Below the pieces are notes generated by a model that made no database searches, was not told where the DNA came from, and saw nothing but the letters and a program-made list of their open reading frames with translations. This document shows, one piece after another, positions 49,833 through 58,861 of a stretch of 64,000 nt of DNA; the stretch's first letter is position 1, and each line of letters opens with the position of its first letter. This DNA is from JAURVT01 sp049059935 (GTDB lineage: Bacteria > Actinomycetota > Actinomycetes > Propionibacteriales > Nocardioidaceae). The translations under genes and the position numbers were made by a program. The stretch lies in contig NZ_JBMGQR010000013.1 of the NCBI RefSeq assembly GCF_049059935.1, positions 17,164-81,163 on the forward strand, written 5' to 3'.

Positions 49833-51227
49833 GTGACGCCCGACACCCTGGTCCTCGGCATCGACTCCTCGACCCAGAGCTGCAAGGCCGTGCTGACGCG
49901 CGACGACGACGGCACCGTCGTCGAGTCGCGCACCGCCCGCCACCCCGACGGCACCGAGGTCGACCCGCGCGCCTGGATCACCGCGCTCGACGAGGCCGCG
50001 GGCCCGCTGCTGGAGCGCGCGTCGGCGGTCGCCGTCGGCGGCCAGCAGCACGGCATGGTGGCGCTCGGCGACGACGGCGAGCCCGTCCGCGACGCCCTGC
50101 TCTGGAACGACACCCGCTCGGCCGACGAGGCCGCGGCGCTCGTCGAGGAGCTCGGCGGCCCGCAGGCCAGCGCCGACCGCACCGGCAGCGTGCTCGTCGC
50201 GTCGTACACCGTCACCAAGCTGCGCTGGCTGCGCGACCACGAGCCCGAGAACGCCGCCCGCGTGCGTCAGGTGCTGCTCCCCCACGACTACCTCACCTGG
50301 CACCTCGCGGGCCGTCCGGACGAGGCCACCACCGACCGCGGCGACGCGTCCGGCACCGGCTACTTCTCCCCCGCCGAGGACGGCTGGCTGCCCGACGTCG
50401 CCGCGCTCGCGCTCGGCCACGAGCCGCGCCTGCCGCGCATCGCCGCCCCCGGCGAGGTCGTGGGACGCACGGGCGGCGGGCTCGCGATCGCGCCGGGCAC
50501 CGGCGACAACATGGCCGCCGCGCTCGGGCTCGACCTGCAGCCCGGCGACGTCGCCGTCTCGGTCGGCACGTCGGGCGTCGCCTCGGCCGTCTCCACCACC
50601 CCCACGGCCGAGCCCACCGGCATGGTCAGCGGCTTCGCCGACGCCACCGGACGGTTCCTGCCGCTCGCCTGCACGCTGAACGCGTCCCGCGTGCTCGAGC
50701 TGGCCGCCCGCCTGCTCGGCGTCGACCACGCCGGGCTGTCCGAGCTGGCCCTGGCCGGCGAGCCCGGCGCGCACGGGCTGGTGCTGCTGCCCTACCTCGA
50801 CGGCGAGCGGACGCCCAACCGTCCGCGCGCCAACGGGGTCACGTCGGGGCTCACCTCGGCCACCAGCCGCGAGGACCTCGCCCGCGCCGCCGTCGAGGGC
50901 CTGCTGTGCTCGCTCGCCGACGCGGTCGACGTCGTCGCCGAGGCCGTCGGCCGGCCCACCACCCGGGTCGTCCTGATCGGCGGCGGTGCTCGCAGCGAGG
51001 CGCTGCGCACGCTGGCGCCGGCCGTCCTCGGCGTGCCCGTCGTCGTGCCCGACGAGGGCGAGTACGTCGCCCGCGGCGCCGCCCGTCAGGCCGCGTGGGC
51101 GCTGTCCGGCGGCGCCGAGCCCCCGACCTGGCAGATGCCCGGAGGACGCACCTTCGAGGCCGACCCCACCCCCGTCGTCCGGGAGCAGTACGCGCAGCTG
51201 CGCGACCGCACCGCCGACTGGTCCTGA
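49833..51227 (+). CDS. xylB: Xylulokinase
   Basis: 464 residues of the FGGY carbohydrate kinase family. N-terminal ATP-phosphate motif [20 protein letters not shown] (substrate region, as in XylB), catalytic Asp in [11 protein letters not shown], the second phosphate motif [10 protein letters not shown], and the FGGY-type C-terminal [10 protein letters not shown]. It phosphorylates D-xylulose to xylulose-5-phosphate using ATP. First gene of xylB-xylA-ROK on the + strand, followed by xylA after 40 bp. GTG start from a leaderless promoter overlapped by a ROK-type operator. Confidence 0.96.
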   Translation: MTPDTLVLGIDSSTQSCKAVLTRDDDGTVVESRTARHPDGTEVDPRAWITALDEAAGPLLERASAVAVGGQQHGMVALGDDGEPVRDALLWNDTRSADEAAALVEELGGPQASADRTGSVLVASYTVTKLRWLRDHEPENAARVRQVLLPHDYLTWHLAGRPDEATTDRGDASGTGYFSPAEDGWLPDVAALALGHEPRLPRIAAPGEVVGRTGGGLAIAPGTGDNMAAALGLDLQPGDVAVSVGTSGVASAVSTTPTAEPTGMVSGFADATGRFLPLACTLNASRVLELAARLLGVDHAGLSELALAGEPGAHGLVLLPYLDGERTPNRPRANGVTSGLTSATSREDLARAAVEGLLCSLADAVDVVAEAVGRPTTRVVLIGGGARSEALRTLAPAVLGVPVVVPDEGEYVARGAARQAAWALSGGAEPPTWQMPGGRTFEADPTPVVREQYAQLRDRTADWS

Positions 51228-51267
51228 CACCCCGATCCCCACACCCCACCCCCTCCTGGAGACCCAC

Positions 51268-52431
51268 ATGGCCATCCCCACCCCCACGCCCGAGGACAAG
51301 TTCTCCTTCGGCATGTGGACCATCGGCTACGCCGGACGCGACCCCTTCGGCGACCCGACGCGCAAGCCGCTCGACATGGTCTACGGCCTGGAGAAGCTCG
51401 CCGAGATCGGTGCCTACGGCATCAACTTCCACGACGACGACCTCATCCCGTTCGGCTCCTCGGACGGCGAGCGCGACGCGATCATCGAGCGCCTGAAGAA
51501 GGGCCTGGCCGACACCGGCCTCGCGGTCACGACGGCCACCACCAACCTGTTCGGGCACCCCGTGTTCAAGGACGGCGCGTTCACGTCCAACGACCGCGAC
51601 GTCCGCCGGTTCGCGCTGAAGAAGACGATGCGCAACATCGACCTCGCCGCCGAGCTCGGCGCGTCGATCTACGTCGCCTGGGGCGGCCGCGAGGGCGCCG
51701 AGGGCGGCGCCAACAAGGACCTCCGCGTCGCGCTCGACCGCTACCGCGAGGGCTTCGACCTGCTCGGCCAGTACGTCGTCGACCAGGGCTACGACCTCAA
51801 GTTCGCCATCGAGCCCAAGCCGAACGAGCCCCGCGGCGACATCATCCTGCCGACCGTCGGCCACGCCCTGGCGTTCATCGAGTCGCTCGAGCGCCCCGAG
51901 CTCGTCGGCGTCAACCCCGAGGTCGGGCACGAGCAGATGGCCGGCCTGAACGCCGCGCACGGCTACGCGCAGGCGCTGTGGGCGGGCAAGCTGTTCCACA
52001 TCGACCTCAACGGCCAGAGCGGCATCAAGTACGACCAGGACCTCCGCTTCGGCGCGGGCAACGTCCGCGACGCGTTCTGGGTCGTCGACACCCTCGACCA
52101 GGCCGACTGGCAGGGCGCCGTGCACTTCGACTACAAGCCGGCGCGCACCGAGTCCGACGAGGGCGTGTGGGTCTCGGCCGCCGGGTGCATGACGAACTAC
52201 CTGATCCTGCGCGAGAAGTCGCGCGCGTTCCGTGCCGACCCCGAGGTCAAGGCCGCCTTCGAGGCCGCCAACGTCGCCGGGCTCACCGAGCCGACGCTGG
52301 CCGCCGGCGAGACCTGGAACGACATCGTGTCGGCGCCGAACCCCGACGTCGAGGCGATCGGCGAGCGCGGCCTGGGCTACGAGCGCCTGGACCAGCTGGC
52401 CCTGGAGCACCTCTACGGTGTCCGCGGCTGA
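51268..52431 (+). CDS. xylA: Xylose isomerase
   Basis: 387 residues, the short (class I) actinobacterial type. Catalytic FHDDD near residue 54, the [13 protein letters not shown] loop, the metal Glu in [12 protein letters not shown], and further metal ligands in [13 protein letters not shown] and HIDLNGQ. It interconverts D-xylose and D-xylulose (also glucose/fructose) with two divalent cations. It follows xylB by 40 bp with TGGAGA ahead of the ATG, and overlaps the ROK regulator gene by 14 bp. Confidence 0.98.
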   Translation: MAIPTPTPEDKFSFGMWTIGYAGRDPFGDPTRKPLDMVYGLEKLAEIGAYGINFHDDDLIPFGSSDGERDAIIERLKKGLADTGLAVTTATTNLFGHPVFKDGAFTSNDRDVRRFALKKTMRNIDLAAELGASIYVAWGGREGAEGGANKDLRVALDRYREGFDLLGQYVVDQGYDLKFAIEPKPNEPRGDIILPTVGHALAFIESLERPELVGVNPEVGHEQMAGLNAAHGYAQALWAGKLFHIDLNGQSGIKYDQDLRFGAGNVRDAFWVVDTLDQADWQGAVHFDYKPARTESDEGVWVSAAGCMTNYLILREKSRAFRADPEVKAAFEAANVAGLTEPTLAAGETWNDIVSAPNPDVEAIGERGLGYERLDQLALEHLYGVRG

Positions 52432-53623
52432 CCTGACGCCGGCGACCCGCACGTCCGAGGACGTGCGGGTCGCCAACACCGCCCTGGTCCTGCGCGCGCT
52501 GCGTGCGGACGGCCCGTCCAGCCGGGCGGTGCTCGCGGCGTCCACCGGGCTCACCAAGGGCACCGTCGGCACCATCGTCGGGCGGCTCAGCGAGCTGGGC
52601 GCCGTGTGCGAGCCGGCCGTGGAGCAGGCTCCCGCCGGACGCGGACGCCCGTCGCGTCCGGTGTCGCTCGACGGCACCCCGCTCGTCGGCCTGGGCGTCG
52701 AGGTCAACGTCGACTACCGCGCCGCCGTCGCCCTCGACCTCGCCGGCGACACCCGTCTGTTCGTCGAGGAGCGCGGCGCCCCGGGCGACGACCGGGTGGA
52801 CGTCGCCGAGGTGGGCGCGTTCGTCCGACGCTGCCGCCGGCGCCTGGAGGACGAGGGCCACCGCCTGCTCGGGCTCTGCCTCGCCGTGCCCGGGCTGGTC
52901 GAGCGCGACCGTCGCGTCGTCCGCTCGGCCCCGAACCTCGGCTGGCACGACCTCGACCTCGCCGCCGCGGTGGCGGGCGGCGTCCCCGCCGGCACGCCCG
53001 TGCGGGTCGACAACGACGCCAACTGCGCCGCCCGGGCCGAGGCCTCGGTGGGCGTCGCGAGCGGCGCCGACCACGTCCTCTACGTCACCGGCACCGTGGG
53101 CGTGGGCGGCGGCGTCGTCACCGACGGCGCGGTCCTGCAGGGCCTGCGCGGGTTCGCCGGCGAGATCGGCCACATGCGCGTCGGCGACTCCGACGCGGTC
53201 TGCGCGTGCGGGCGCCGGGGCTGCTGGGAGGCCCTGGTGGGCCTGCGCGCGATGCTGCGTCGCGTCGGCCTGCCCGACGAGCCCGACGCCGACCCGCGCG
53301 AGGTCGCCGAGACCGTCGCCGCCCGGGCCGCCGTCGACGCCGGCGTGCGCGCCGGGCTGGCGTCGTTGGCCGACGACCTCGCGAGCGGCTGCGCCATCCT
53401 GGCCAACGCCCTCGACCCCGGCACCATCGTGCTCGGCGGCTACTTCGCGACCCTCGCGCCGTGGCTGCTGCCCGTCGTCCGCGCCCGGCTCGAGCGTGAC
53501 GTCTTCGCCGGCGGCTGCACCGTCGAGCCCAGCACGCTGGGGCTCCGCGCGGCCGCCACCGGCGCCGCGGCCCACGTCCTCGCCGACGTCTTCGAGGCCC
53601 GCGTCCCCCTCCCCACCCCCTGA
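52418..53623 (+). CDS. xylR: ROK-family transcriptional regulator, probable xylose repressor
   Basis: 401 residues. The N-terminal winged helix contains [30 protein letters not shown]. The ROK domain has [26 protein letters not shown] and the zinc-type motif [10 protein letters not shown]. XylR/NagC-like members bind the sugar and leave their operator. The GTG at 52418 overlaps the xylA end by 14 bp with GGAG eight bases upstream. Being encoded in the operon and facing a ROK-type operator at xylB makes it the natural regulator. The hairpin repeat C terminates the operon. Confidence 0.88.
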   Translation: MSAADLTPATRTSEDVRVANTALVLRALRADGPSSRAVLAASTGLTKGTVGTIVGRLSELGAVCEPAVEQAPAGRGRPSRPVSLDGTPLVGLGVEVNVDYRAAVALDLAGDTRLFVEERGAPGDDRVDVAEVGAFVRRCRRRLEDEGHRLLGLCLAVPGLVERDRRVVRSAPNLGWHDLDLAAAVAGGVPAGTPVRVDNDANCAARAEASVGVASGADHVLYVTGTVGVGGGVVTDGAVLQGLRGFAGEIGHMRVGDSDAVCACGRRGCWEALVGLRAMLRRVGLPDEPDADPREVAETVAARAAVDAGVRAGLASLADDLASGCAILANALDPGTIVLGGYFATLAPWLLPVVRARLERDVFAGGCTVEPSTLGLRAAATGAAAHVLADVFEARVPLPTP

Positions 53624-53632
53624 CCCCGTGGT

Positions 53633-53689
53633 CGAGATACGGGTTCTGCATCACCAGAACGCGTCAGGTGGTGCAGAACCCGTATCTCG
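53633..53689. repeat. Intergenic hairpin repeat, copy C
   Basis: Arms 53633-53655 and 53667-53689 pair at 22 of 23 positions around an 11-nt loop. Located between the two convergent ROK genes. Sequence close to copy B (47947) and related in design to copy A (32843). Confidence 0.75.
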
Positions 53690-53707
53690 GCGACTCGGGG
53701 GGCGTCG

Positions 53708-54916
53708 TCAGGCGGGGTGGGAGGCCAGCTCGGAGAGGACGGAGGCGGGGTCGTCGAGGAGCGGGCCGAAGGCCAGCTCGGCCGCGCCGAGGAGCACCGA
53801 GTCGGCGCCCAGGGCGGGCAGCACGATCCGCACCTGCGCCGCGGGGTCGCCGAGCGCACCCTCCTCGACGGTGCGCGCCACGACGCGTCGCACCACGGGG
53901 TAGACCTCGCGGAGCAGACCGCCGAGGACGACGACCTCGGGGTTGAACACGTTGACCAGGCTGGCGATGCCGGCGCCCAGCTCGCGTCCGACGGTCACCA
54001 GGGCGTCGTTGGGCTCGGTGATCTCGCGCACCTTGTCGGCGACGAGCGTGAGGTCGTCGTCGGAGCACTCGACGGCGGCCGCGATGGCGGGGGCGCCGAT
54101 CTCGGTCTCCCAGCAGCCTCGGCTGCCGCAGCGGCAGACCCGCCCGCTGCTGCCGGTGCGCATGTGCCCGACCTCGCCGGCGAACCCGCCGAACCCGCGC
54201 AGGGCGTGGCCGTCGGTGACGACCCCGCCGCCCACGCCGATGTCGGTCGACAGGTAGATCAGGTCGTCGCAGCCGACACCGGCGCCGCGCACGTGCTCGG
54301 ACAGCACGCCGAGGTCGGCGTCGTTGCCCATCAGGATCGGCACGTCGACGTCCAGGTGCCGCCGCAGCAGGCCCCGCAGGTCGACGTCGGTCCAGCGCAG
54401 GTTGGGCGCGAAGCCCACCCGTCCGCCGGCGGACACGACGCCGGGCAGCCCGATGCCGATGCCCACCAGGGTGGCCCCCGCCGGTGCGTCCTCGGTGGTG
54501 AGGCGCACGAGCGACGCGATCCGCGCCGCCACCGCCTCGGGATCCTGCGGACGCGGCATCGCGACGCTGCCCCGGCCGAGGACGTGCCCCGCGAGCCCGA
54601 CGCGCGCCACCTGGACCTGCTCGACGCGCAGCTCCACGGCGATCACGTAGACCTCGCGCTCGCCGGGCGACACGTCCAGGGACGGTCGCCCGGCGCCGCT
54701 GCGGCCGCCCACCGGCATCTCCTGCCGGACGACGCCGAGCGTCTCCAGCTCGGCGACCAGCGCCGCGATGGTGCTGCGGTTCAGCCCCATCCGCGACGTC
54801 AGGTCGGCCCGCGAGATCAGCTCGGCCCGGTGGACGTGCCCCAGCAGCGTGCCGAGGTTGTGGCGGCGGACCGCCTCCTGGTTCGTGCCGGATCCCGGGC
54901 GTCCGCCCCCGGCCAC
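53708..54916 (-). CDS. Second ROK-family transcriptional regulator
   Basis: 402 residues. An N-terminal winged helix (RADLTSRMGLNRSTIAALVAELETLG) is followed by a ROK domain with [20 protein letters not shown] and the zinc motif CRCGSRGCWETEIG. It is encoded 2 bp after the xylose permease on the same strand, so the transport operon carries its own regulator, distinct from the xylBA one. It may control xylFGH, sensing xylose or another pentose. The GTG start at 54916 is set by the preceding stop and gives a normal-length protein. Confidence 0.9.
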   Translation of the reverse strand: MAGGGRPGSGTNQEAVRRHNLGTLLGHVHRAELISRADLTSRMGLNRSTIAALVAELETLGVVRQEMPVGGRSGAGRPSLDVSPGEREVYVIAVELRVEQVQVARVGLAGHVLGRGSVAMPRPQDPEAVAARIASLVRLTTEDAPAGATLVGIGIGLPGVVSAGGRVGFAPNLRWTDVDLRGLLRRHLDVDVPILMGNDADLGVLSEHVRGAGVGCDDLIYLSTDIGVGGGVVTDGHALRGFGGFAGEVGHMRTGSSGRVCRCGSRGCWETEIGAPAIAAAVECSDDDLTLVADKVREITEPNDALVTVGRELGAGIASLVNVFNPEVVVLGGLLREVYPVVRRVVARTVEEGALGDPAAQVRIVLPALGADSVLLGAAELAFGPLLDDPASVLSELASHPA

Positions 54917-54918
54917 GG

Positions 54919-56190
54919 TCAGGTGCCCGTGACCGTGCGGCGGCGACGCGACAGGGCGTCGACGCTGGCGGCGATGAGCAGCACGACGCCGGTGACGATG
55001 AACTTCACGTACGCCGGCTGGCCCAGCAGGCCGAGGCCGTTGTCGATGGTCGCGATGACGAAGCCGCCGATGACGGCGTCGCGCACCTTGCCGCGACCAC
55101 CGAACAGGCTCGTGCCGCCGATGACGGCCGCGCCCACCGCGTAGAGCAGCGTGTTGCCCGCACCCGCGTCGGGCGAGACGCCGTTCAGGCGGGACGCGGT
55201 GATGATGCCGCTGATCGCGGCCATCGACGAGGCGATGGCGAACACCGAGACGCGGATCGCGTCGACGTTGATGCCGGCGCGACGGCCGGCCTCGCGGTTG
55301 CCACCGACGGCGTAGACGTGACGGCCGTAGCTGGTCTTGGAGAACACGAAGGTCAGCACGATCAGCAGGACCACGACCACCGGGACGACCCACGGGACGC
55401 CGGCGAGGACGACGCCCACGGCGGGCGCGCGGTCGACGCTGAGGATCGCGGTGAAGGCCACCACGATGAGCGCGAGGCCGCCGATGCGGGCCAGGACGAG
55501 GGCCAGCGGGCCGTGCTGCAGACCACGCTTGACCTGCACCTGGTGCTTGCGCAGCGTGAGCAGGCCGTAGAGGACGATCGCCACGATCGCGAGGATCCAG
55601 CCGAGCGTCACGTTCACGTTGTTGTTCGAGATGTTCAGGATGGTCTCGTTGCGGACCGGGATGGACGCGCCGTCACCGATCAGCTTGAGGTTGACGCCCT
55701 GGAGCCCGAGGAAGAACGCGAGCGTCACGACGAACGCCGGGATGCCGATCTTGGCGACCATGATCCCGATCAGCACGCCGATCACGGCGCCGGTGAGGAT
55801 GCCGGCGAGGACCGCCACGGGCCAGGACTGGCCGTGGTTGGCCAGGGCGAGCGCGGTGACCGCCGACGCGGTGCCGCCCGCGACGCCGGCCGACAGGTCG
55901 ATGTCGCCGAGGAGCAGGACGGGCACCAGGCCCATGGCGAGGACGCAGATCGCGCCGGCCTGGACGGTGAGGTTGGCGATGTTGCGGGGCGAGGGGAAGG
56001 TGTCGGGCTGGATCGCGCTGAACACGATCAGCAGCACGATCAGGCCGAGGACGGCCGGCAGGGCGCCCATGTCGCCGCCGCGGATCTTGTCCACGTACTC
56101 GCGGACGGCACCGCTGACGGTGGTGGCCTTCTGGTCGCCCGAGAAGCCGGGGTCGGCGGCGGGCGGTGTGGTCTGGGTGTCGACGCTCAT
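54919..56190 (-). CDS. xylH: Sugar ABC transporter permease, probable D-xylose (XylH-type)
   Basis: 423 residues with 10-12 hydrophobic helices of the BPD_transp_2 family. Typical segments are GAICVLAMGLVPVLLLGDIDLSAGVAGG and VGAAVIGGTSLFGGRGKVRDAVIGG. The N-terminus carries about 40 extra cytoplasmic residues (TTPPAADPGFSGDQKATTVS). It forms the membrane channel for XylF-delivered sugar. Gene order SBP-ATPase-permease on - and its proximity to xylBA favour xylose; ribose or other pentoses cannot be excluded. ATG 13 bp after xylG. Confidence 0.9.
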   Translation of the reverse strand: MSVDTQTTPPAADPGFSGDQKATTVSGAVREYVDKIRGGDMGALPAVLGLIVLLIVFSAIQPDTFPSPRNIANLTVQAGAICVLAMGLVPVLLLGDIDLSAGVAGGTASAVTALALANHGQSWPVAVLAGILTGAVIGVLIGIMVAKIGIPAFVVTLAFFLGLQGVNLKLIGDGASIPVRNETILNISNNNVNVTLGWILAIVAIVLYGLLTLRKHQVQVKRGLQHGPLALVLARIGGLALIVVAFTAILSVDRAPAVGVVLAGVPWVVPVVVVLLIVLTFVFSKTSYGRHVYAVGGNREAGRRAGINVDAIRVSVFAIASSMAAISGIITASRLNGVSPDAGAGNTLLYAVGAAVIGGTSLFGGRGKVRDAVIGGFVIATIDNGLGLLGQPAYVKFIVTGVVLLIAASVDALSRRRRTVTGT

Positions 56191-56203
56191 GATCGATCGC
56201 CTC

Positions 56204-57001
56204 TCAGGCCGACTGGGCGGCGGTCGCGGGGGCGATGCCCAACTCGCCGGAACGACCCGACGTGATGAGCTCGACCACCTGGGTGTGGTTGACGGACTTG
56301 GCCGGGACGTCCGCGGCCACCCGTCCGAGGAACAGGGCGGTGATGCGGTCGGCGACCTCGAAGACGTCGACCATGTTGTGCGAGATGAGCACCACGCCGA
56401 GACCGCGGTCGGCGAGGCGGCGCACCAGGTCGAGGACCTGGCGCGTCTGCGCGACGCCGAGGGCGGCGGTGGGCTCGTCCAGGAGCACGACCTTGGAGTT
56501 CCACAGGACCGCCTTGGCGATCGCGACGGTCTGGCGCTGGCCACCGGACAGGCTGGCGACGCTCTGGCGCACCGACTTCACGGTGCGCACCGAGAGCGAC
56601 GCGAGGGTCTCGCGGGCCTTGGACTCCATCTCGGCCTCGTCCAGCAGGACGCTGCCGCGGCGGAGCTCGCGGCCGAGGAACATGTTCTCGACGATGTCGA
56701 GGTTGTCGCACAGCGCGAGGTCCTGGTAGACGACCTCGATGCCGAGGTCGGCGGAGTCCTTGGGGCCGGTGACGCTCACCGGTTTGCCCTCGAACAGGTA
56801 CTCGCCGGAGTCGGCGGGGTAGATGCCCGCCAGGGCCTTGACGAGGGTGGACTTGCCGGCGCCGTTGTCGCCGACGAGGGCGGTCACCTGGCCCGGGTAG
56901 ACGGCGAAGTCGACGTCGTGCAGGACGTGGACGGCGCCGAAGCTCTTGTTGATGCCGCGCAGCTCGAGCAGCGGCTGGCCGGGGGCCTCGGGGGTGGACA
57001 C
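56204..57001 (-). CDS. xylG: Sugar ABC transporter ATPase, probable D-xylose (XylG-type, single domain)
   Basis: 265 residues with one ABC domain: Walker A GDNGAGKST, Q-loop VYQDLALCDNLD, signature LSGGQRQTVAIAKA, Walker B VVLLDEPTAALG and ISHNMVD. Classical XylG/RbsA carry two fused ABC modules of about 500 residues; this one is half-length, so a homodimer is expected. The GTG at 57001 follows AGGAG at good spacing. It is separated from xylF by a strong hairpin (57045-57079) that probably lowers its expression relative to the binding protein. Confidence 0.92.
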   Translation of the reverse strand: MSTPEAPGQPLLELRGINKSFGAVHVLHDVDFAVYPGQVTALVGDNGAGKSTLVKALAGIYPADSGEYLFEGKPVSVTGPKDSADLGIEVVYQDLALCDNLDIVENMFLGRELRRGSVLLDEAEMESKARETLASLSVRTVKSVRQSVASLSGGQRQTVAIAKAVLWNSKVVLLDEPTAALGVAQTRQVLDLVRRLADRGLGVVLISHNMVDVFEVADRITALFLGRVAADVPAKSVNHTQVVELITSGRSGELGIAPATAAQSA

Positions 57002-57044
57002 AGGGATGCTCCTGGTTCGACGGTGAGAAGAGGGGTGAACGGGG

Positions 57045-57079
57045 GTCGCCCCGCCGGCAGCAGCTGCCGGCGGGGCGAC
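57045..57079 (-). promoter_or_regulatory. Stable intercistronic hairpin between xylF and xylG
   Basis: Perfect 16-bp arms (GTCGCCCCGCCGGCAG and its complement) around a 3-nt loop, 8 bp after the xylF stop. Such hairpins downstream of binding-protein genes act as partial terminators or RNA-stability elements, giving more binding protein than channel. Confidence 0.7.
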
Positions 57080-57087
57080 CTCGCGGA

Positions 57088-58170
57088 TCAGGAGATGCCG
57101 GCGTCGGTGCACTTCTGGGCGTAGGCCCCGGTGCACAGCTCCTCCTTGGTCACGCCACCGTCGTCGACGACGTCCTTGACGTTGTCCTTGGTGATCGAGA
57201 CCGGGTCCAGCAGGACCGAGGGCACGTCGCGGCCGCTCTCGGAGTCCTTGGTGGTGCCGGTGGCCTCACCCTTCTCGCCCTTGGCGAGCGCGATGGCCAG
57301 CTTGGAGAGGGCCGAGGCCTCCTCCTTGGCCGACTTGTAGACGGTCATGCACTGCGTGCCGTCCATGATGTTCTGCAGGCCCTGGACGGTCGCGTCCTGA
57401 CCGGTGACGGGGACCTTGCCCGCCGAACCGTTCTTCTTCAGGATCGAGATGACCGCGTTGCCCAGGCCGTCGTTGGCGGCGAGCACGCCGTTGATGTCGG
57501 GGTTCGAGGTGTACATCTGCTCGAAGATCGTGGCGGCCTGCTCGTTGTCCCAGTCGGGCACGGCCTGCTCGGCGACCTGCTTGTAGCTGGTCACCTTGTC
57601 CAGGACGCTGTGCGCGCCGGCCGAGAACAGCGTGGCGTTGTTGTCGGTGGGGGCGCCGTTGAGGTAGGCGATGTTGGCGGCCTTGTCGCCGAGGCACTTC
57701 TCCAGGCCCTCGCCCTGCAGCTCGCCGACCTTGGTGTTGTCGAACGAGACGTAGTAGTCGGCCGAGCCGTTGAGGGTCAGACGGTCGTAGTCGATCGTCT
57801 TGACGCCCTCGGCGGCGGCCTTCTTCTCGATGGCCGCACCGGACTCGGAGTCCAGGTTGACGATCGCGAGGACGGTCGCACCGTTGGTGATCATCTGGTC
57901 GGCGATGGTCTGCATCTGGCTGGCGTCGCCCTGGGCGTTCTGGATGTCGGCCTCCACGCCGGCGTCCTTGAAGGCCTTCTCCAGGTTCGGACGGTCCGCG
58001 CTCTCCCAGCGGACCGACGACTCGGTGTCGGGCAGGATGACGCCGACCTTGCCGGCCTTGTCGCTGCTGCCGCTGCCGCCGTCGCCACCGCCGCTGTCGC
58101 CACCGCACGCGGTGAGCGAGAGCGCCATGGTCGCCAGACCCACAACTGCCAGCATGGGGATCCGCTTCAC
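57088..58170 (-). CDS. xylF: Sugar-binding lipoprotein, probable D-xylose (XylF-type)
   Basis: 360 residues. Signal peptide with lipobox LTAC (Cys22) and a Gly/Ser/Asp linker. The periplasmic-binding-protein fold reads VGVILPDTESSVRWESADRP, QMITNGATVLAIVNLDS, DYDRLTLNGSADYYVSFDN and VTGQDATVQGLQNIMDG. The YDRLT and VSFDN segments are XylF-like. Captures extracellular xylose for XylGH. The GTG at 58170 has AGGAGG eight bases upstream. Upstream bases carry ROK/LacI-like inverted repeats. Confidence 0.92.
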   Translation of the reverse strand: MKRIPMLAVVGLATMALSLTACGGDSGGGDGGSGSSDKAGKVGVILPDTESSVRWESADRPNLEKAFKDAGVEADIQNAQGDASQMQTIADQMITNGATVLAIVNLDSESGAAIEKKAAAEGVKTIDYDRLTLNGSADYYVSFDNTKVGELQGEGLEKCLGDKAANIAYLNGAPTDNNATLFSAGAHSVLDKVTSYKQVAEQAVPDWDNEQAATIFEQMYTSNPDINGVLAANDGLGNAVISILKKNGSAGKVPVTGQDATVQGLQNIMDGTQCMTVYKSAKEEASALSKLAIALAKGEKGEATGTTKDSESGRDVPSVLLDPVSITKDNVKDVVDDGGVTKEELCTGAYAQKCTDAGIS

Positions 58171-58250
58171 GCAGACCGCCTCCTCTATGTCTCGGGTGTC
58201 GAACGCGACCGGCCATCTCGAGGACATCCCGGCGTCACGTTCGCGTAATT

Positions 58251-58265
58251 GTTGTCCGGCACAAC
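58251..58265. promoter_or_regulatory. Candidate operator upstream of xylF
   Basis: GTTGT-CCGGC-ACAAC, a 15-bp inverted repeat about 80 bp before the xylF start, in a locally AT-rich stretch. A second one, GAGAC-N9-GTCTC (58299-58317), lies farther upstream and shares the core ACAAC/GTTGT. Either may bind one of the two ROK proteins. The gap 58171-58504 otherwise contains only an 11-bp inverted repeat pair. Confidence 0.5.
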
Positions 58266-58343
58266 GTAACCGGGGTCACAGAGGTCGTCCAGTGGTTTGA
58301 GACAACAAATTGGTCTCGGTGAGCGCGAACCGGACGTACCGCG

Positions 58344-58456
58344 CACCACGGGAGGTCTCCCCCATCCGTTCGGACGATACACCTCGTCATGACGGACGAC
58401 CTCCGAGCGGCTCCGGAGTTGCGCAATCGCCCCCGCGGGCCCGGTCTCCCGTGGTG
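58344..58456. repeat. Separated 11-bp inverted repeat
   Basis: CACCACGGGAG (58344-58354) and its exact complement CTCCCGTGGTG (58446-58456), 91 bp apart, in the spacer between xylF and the small gene at 58505. Shares CCGTGGT with the palindromes near dxs; significance uncertain. Confidence 0.35.
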
Positions 58457-58504
58457 GACTGCACCTGCGCGCCACCGGGGCGCCCCGAGGGGACGGGATT
58501 CGAC

Positions 58505-58807
58505 ATGGGACCACGCGAGAGGCTCACCGGAGCCGGGCGACGGGCCGAGCTGTCGGCCCGCGCGGTGCGAGACGCCCGCAACGCCGAGGCGCTCGGGCTG
58601 CGCGAGTTCGCGGTGACGGTCCACGACCTCGGACCCGTGGCCGCCCGGATGCCCCGGACGGTGGCCCACGTCGTCGCGGCGCTGGAGGCCGCGGGGTTCG
58701 ACCTCGTCGGCTCCCGGACCGATCCGTCGACGGCGAGCGCCCACCTCGCGCTGCGCTGCCGCCAGGTCGACGACGGTGCGGTGCACCGGTCCGCGAGCGG
58801 CTCCTAG
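58505..58807 (+). CDS. Small protein of unknown function
   Basis: 100 residues, starting MGPRERLTGAGRRAELSARA. The ATG follows GAGGGGACGGG at suitable distance. The centre, LREFAVTVHDLGPVAARMPR and TVAHVVAALEAAGFDL, suggests a small alpha/beta or winged-helix-like unit, but no family is recognised. Ala/Arg-rich composition and lack of homology evidence keep the confidence moderate. It ends 9 bp before a terminator hairpin shared with the secreted-protein gene. Confidence 0.5.
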   Translation: MGPRERLTGAGRRAELSARAVRDARNAEALGLREFAVTVHDLGPVAARMPRTVAHVVAALEAAGFDLVGSRTDPSTASAHLALRCRQVDDGAVHRSASGS

Positions 58808-58816
58808 ACGCGACGA

Positions 58817-58842
58817 CGCCCCGCACCGGTCGGTACGGGGCG
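58817..58842. terminator. Bidirectional terminator
   Basis: Arms CGCCCCGCACCG/CGGTACGGGGCG, one mismatch, two-base loop. It follows the small gene and precedes the stop of the convergent secreted-protein gene by 20 bp. Confidence 0.75.
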
Positions 58843-58861
58843 CCGCCACAGGCGGGCGGGG

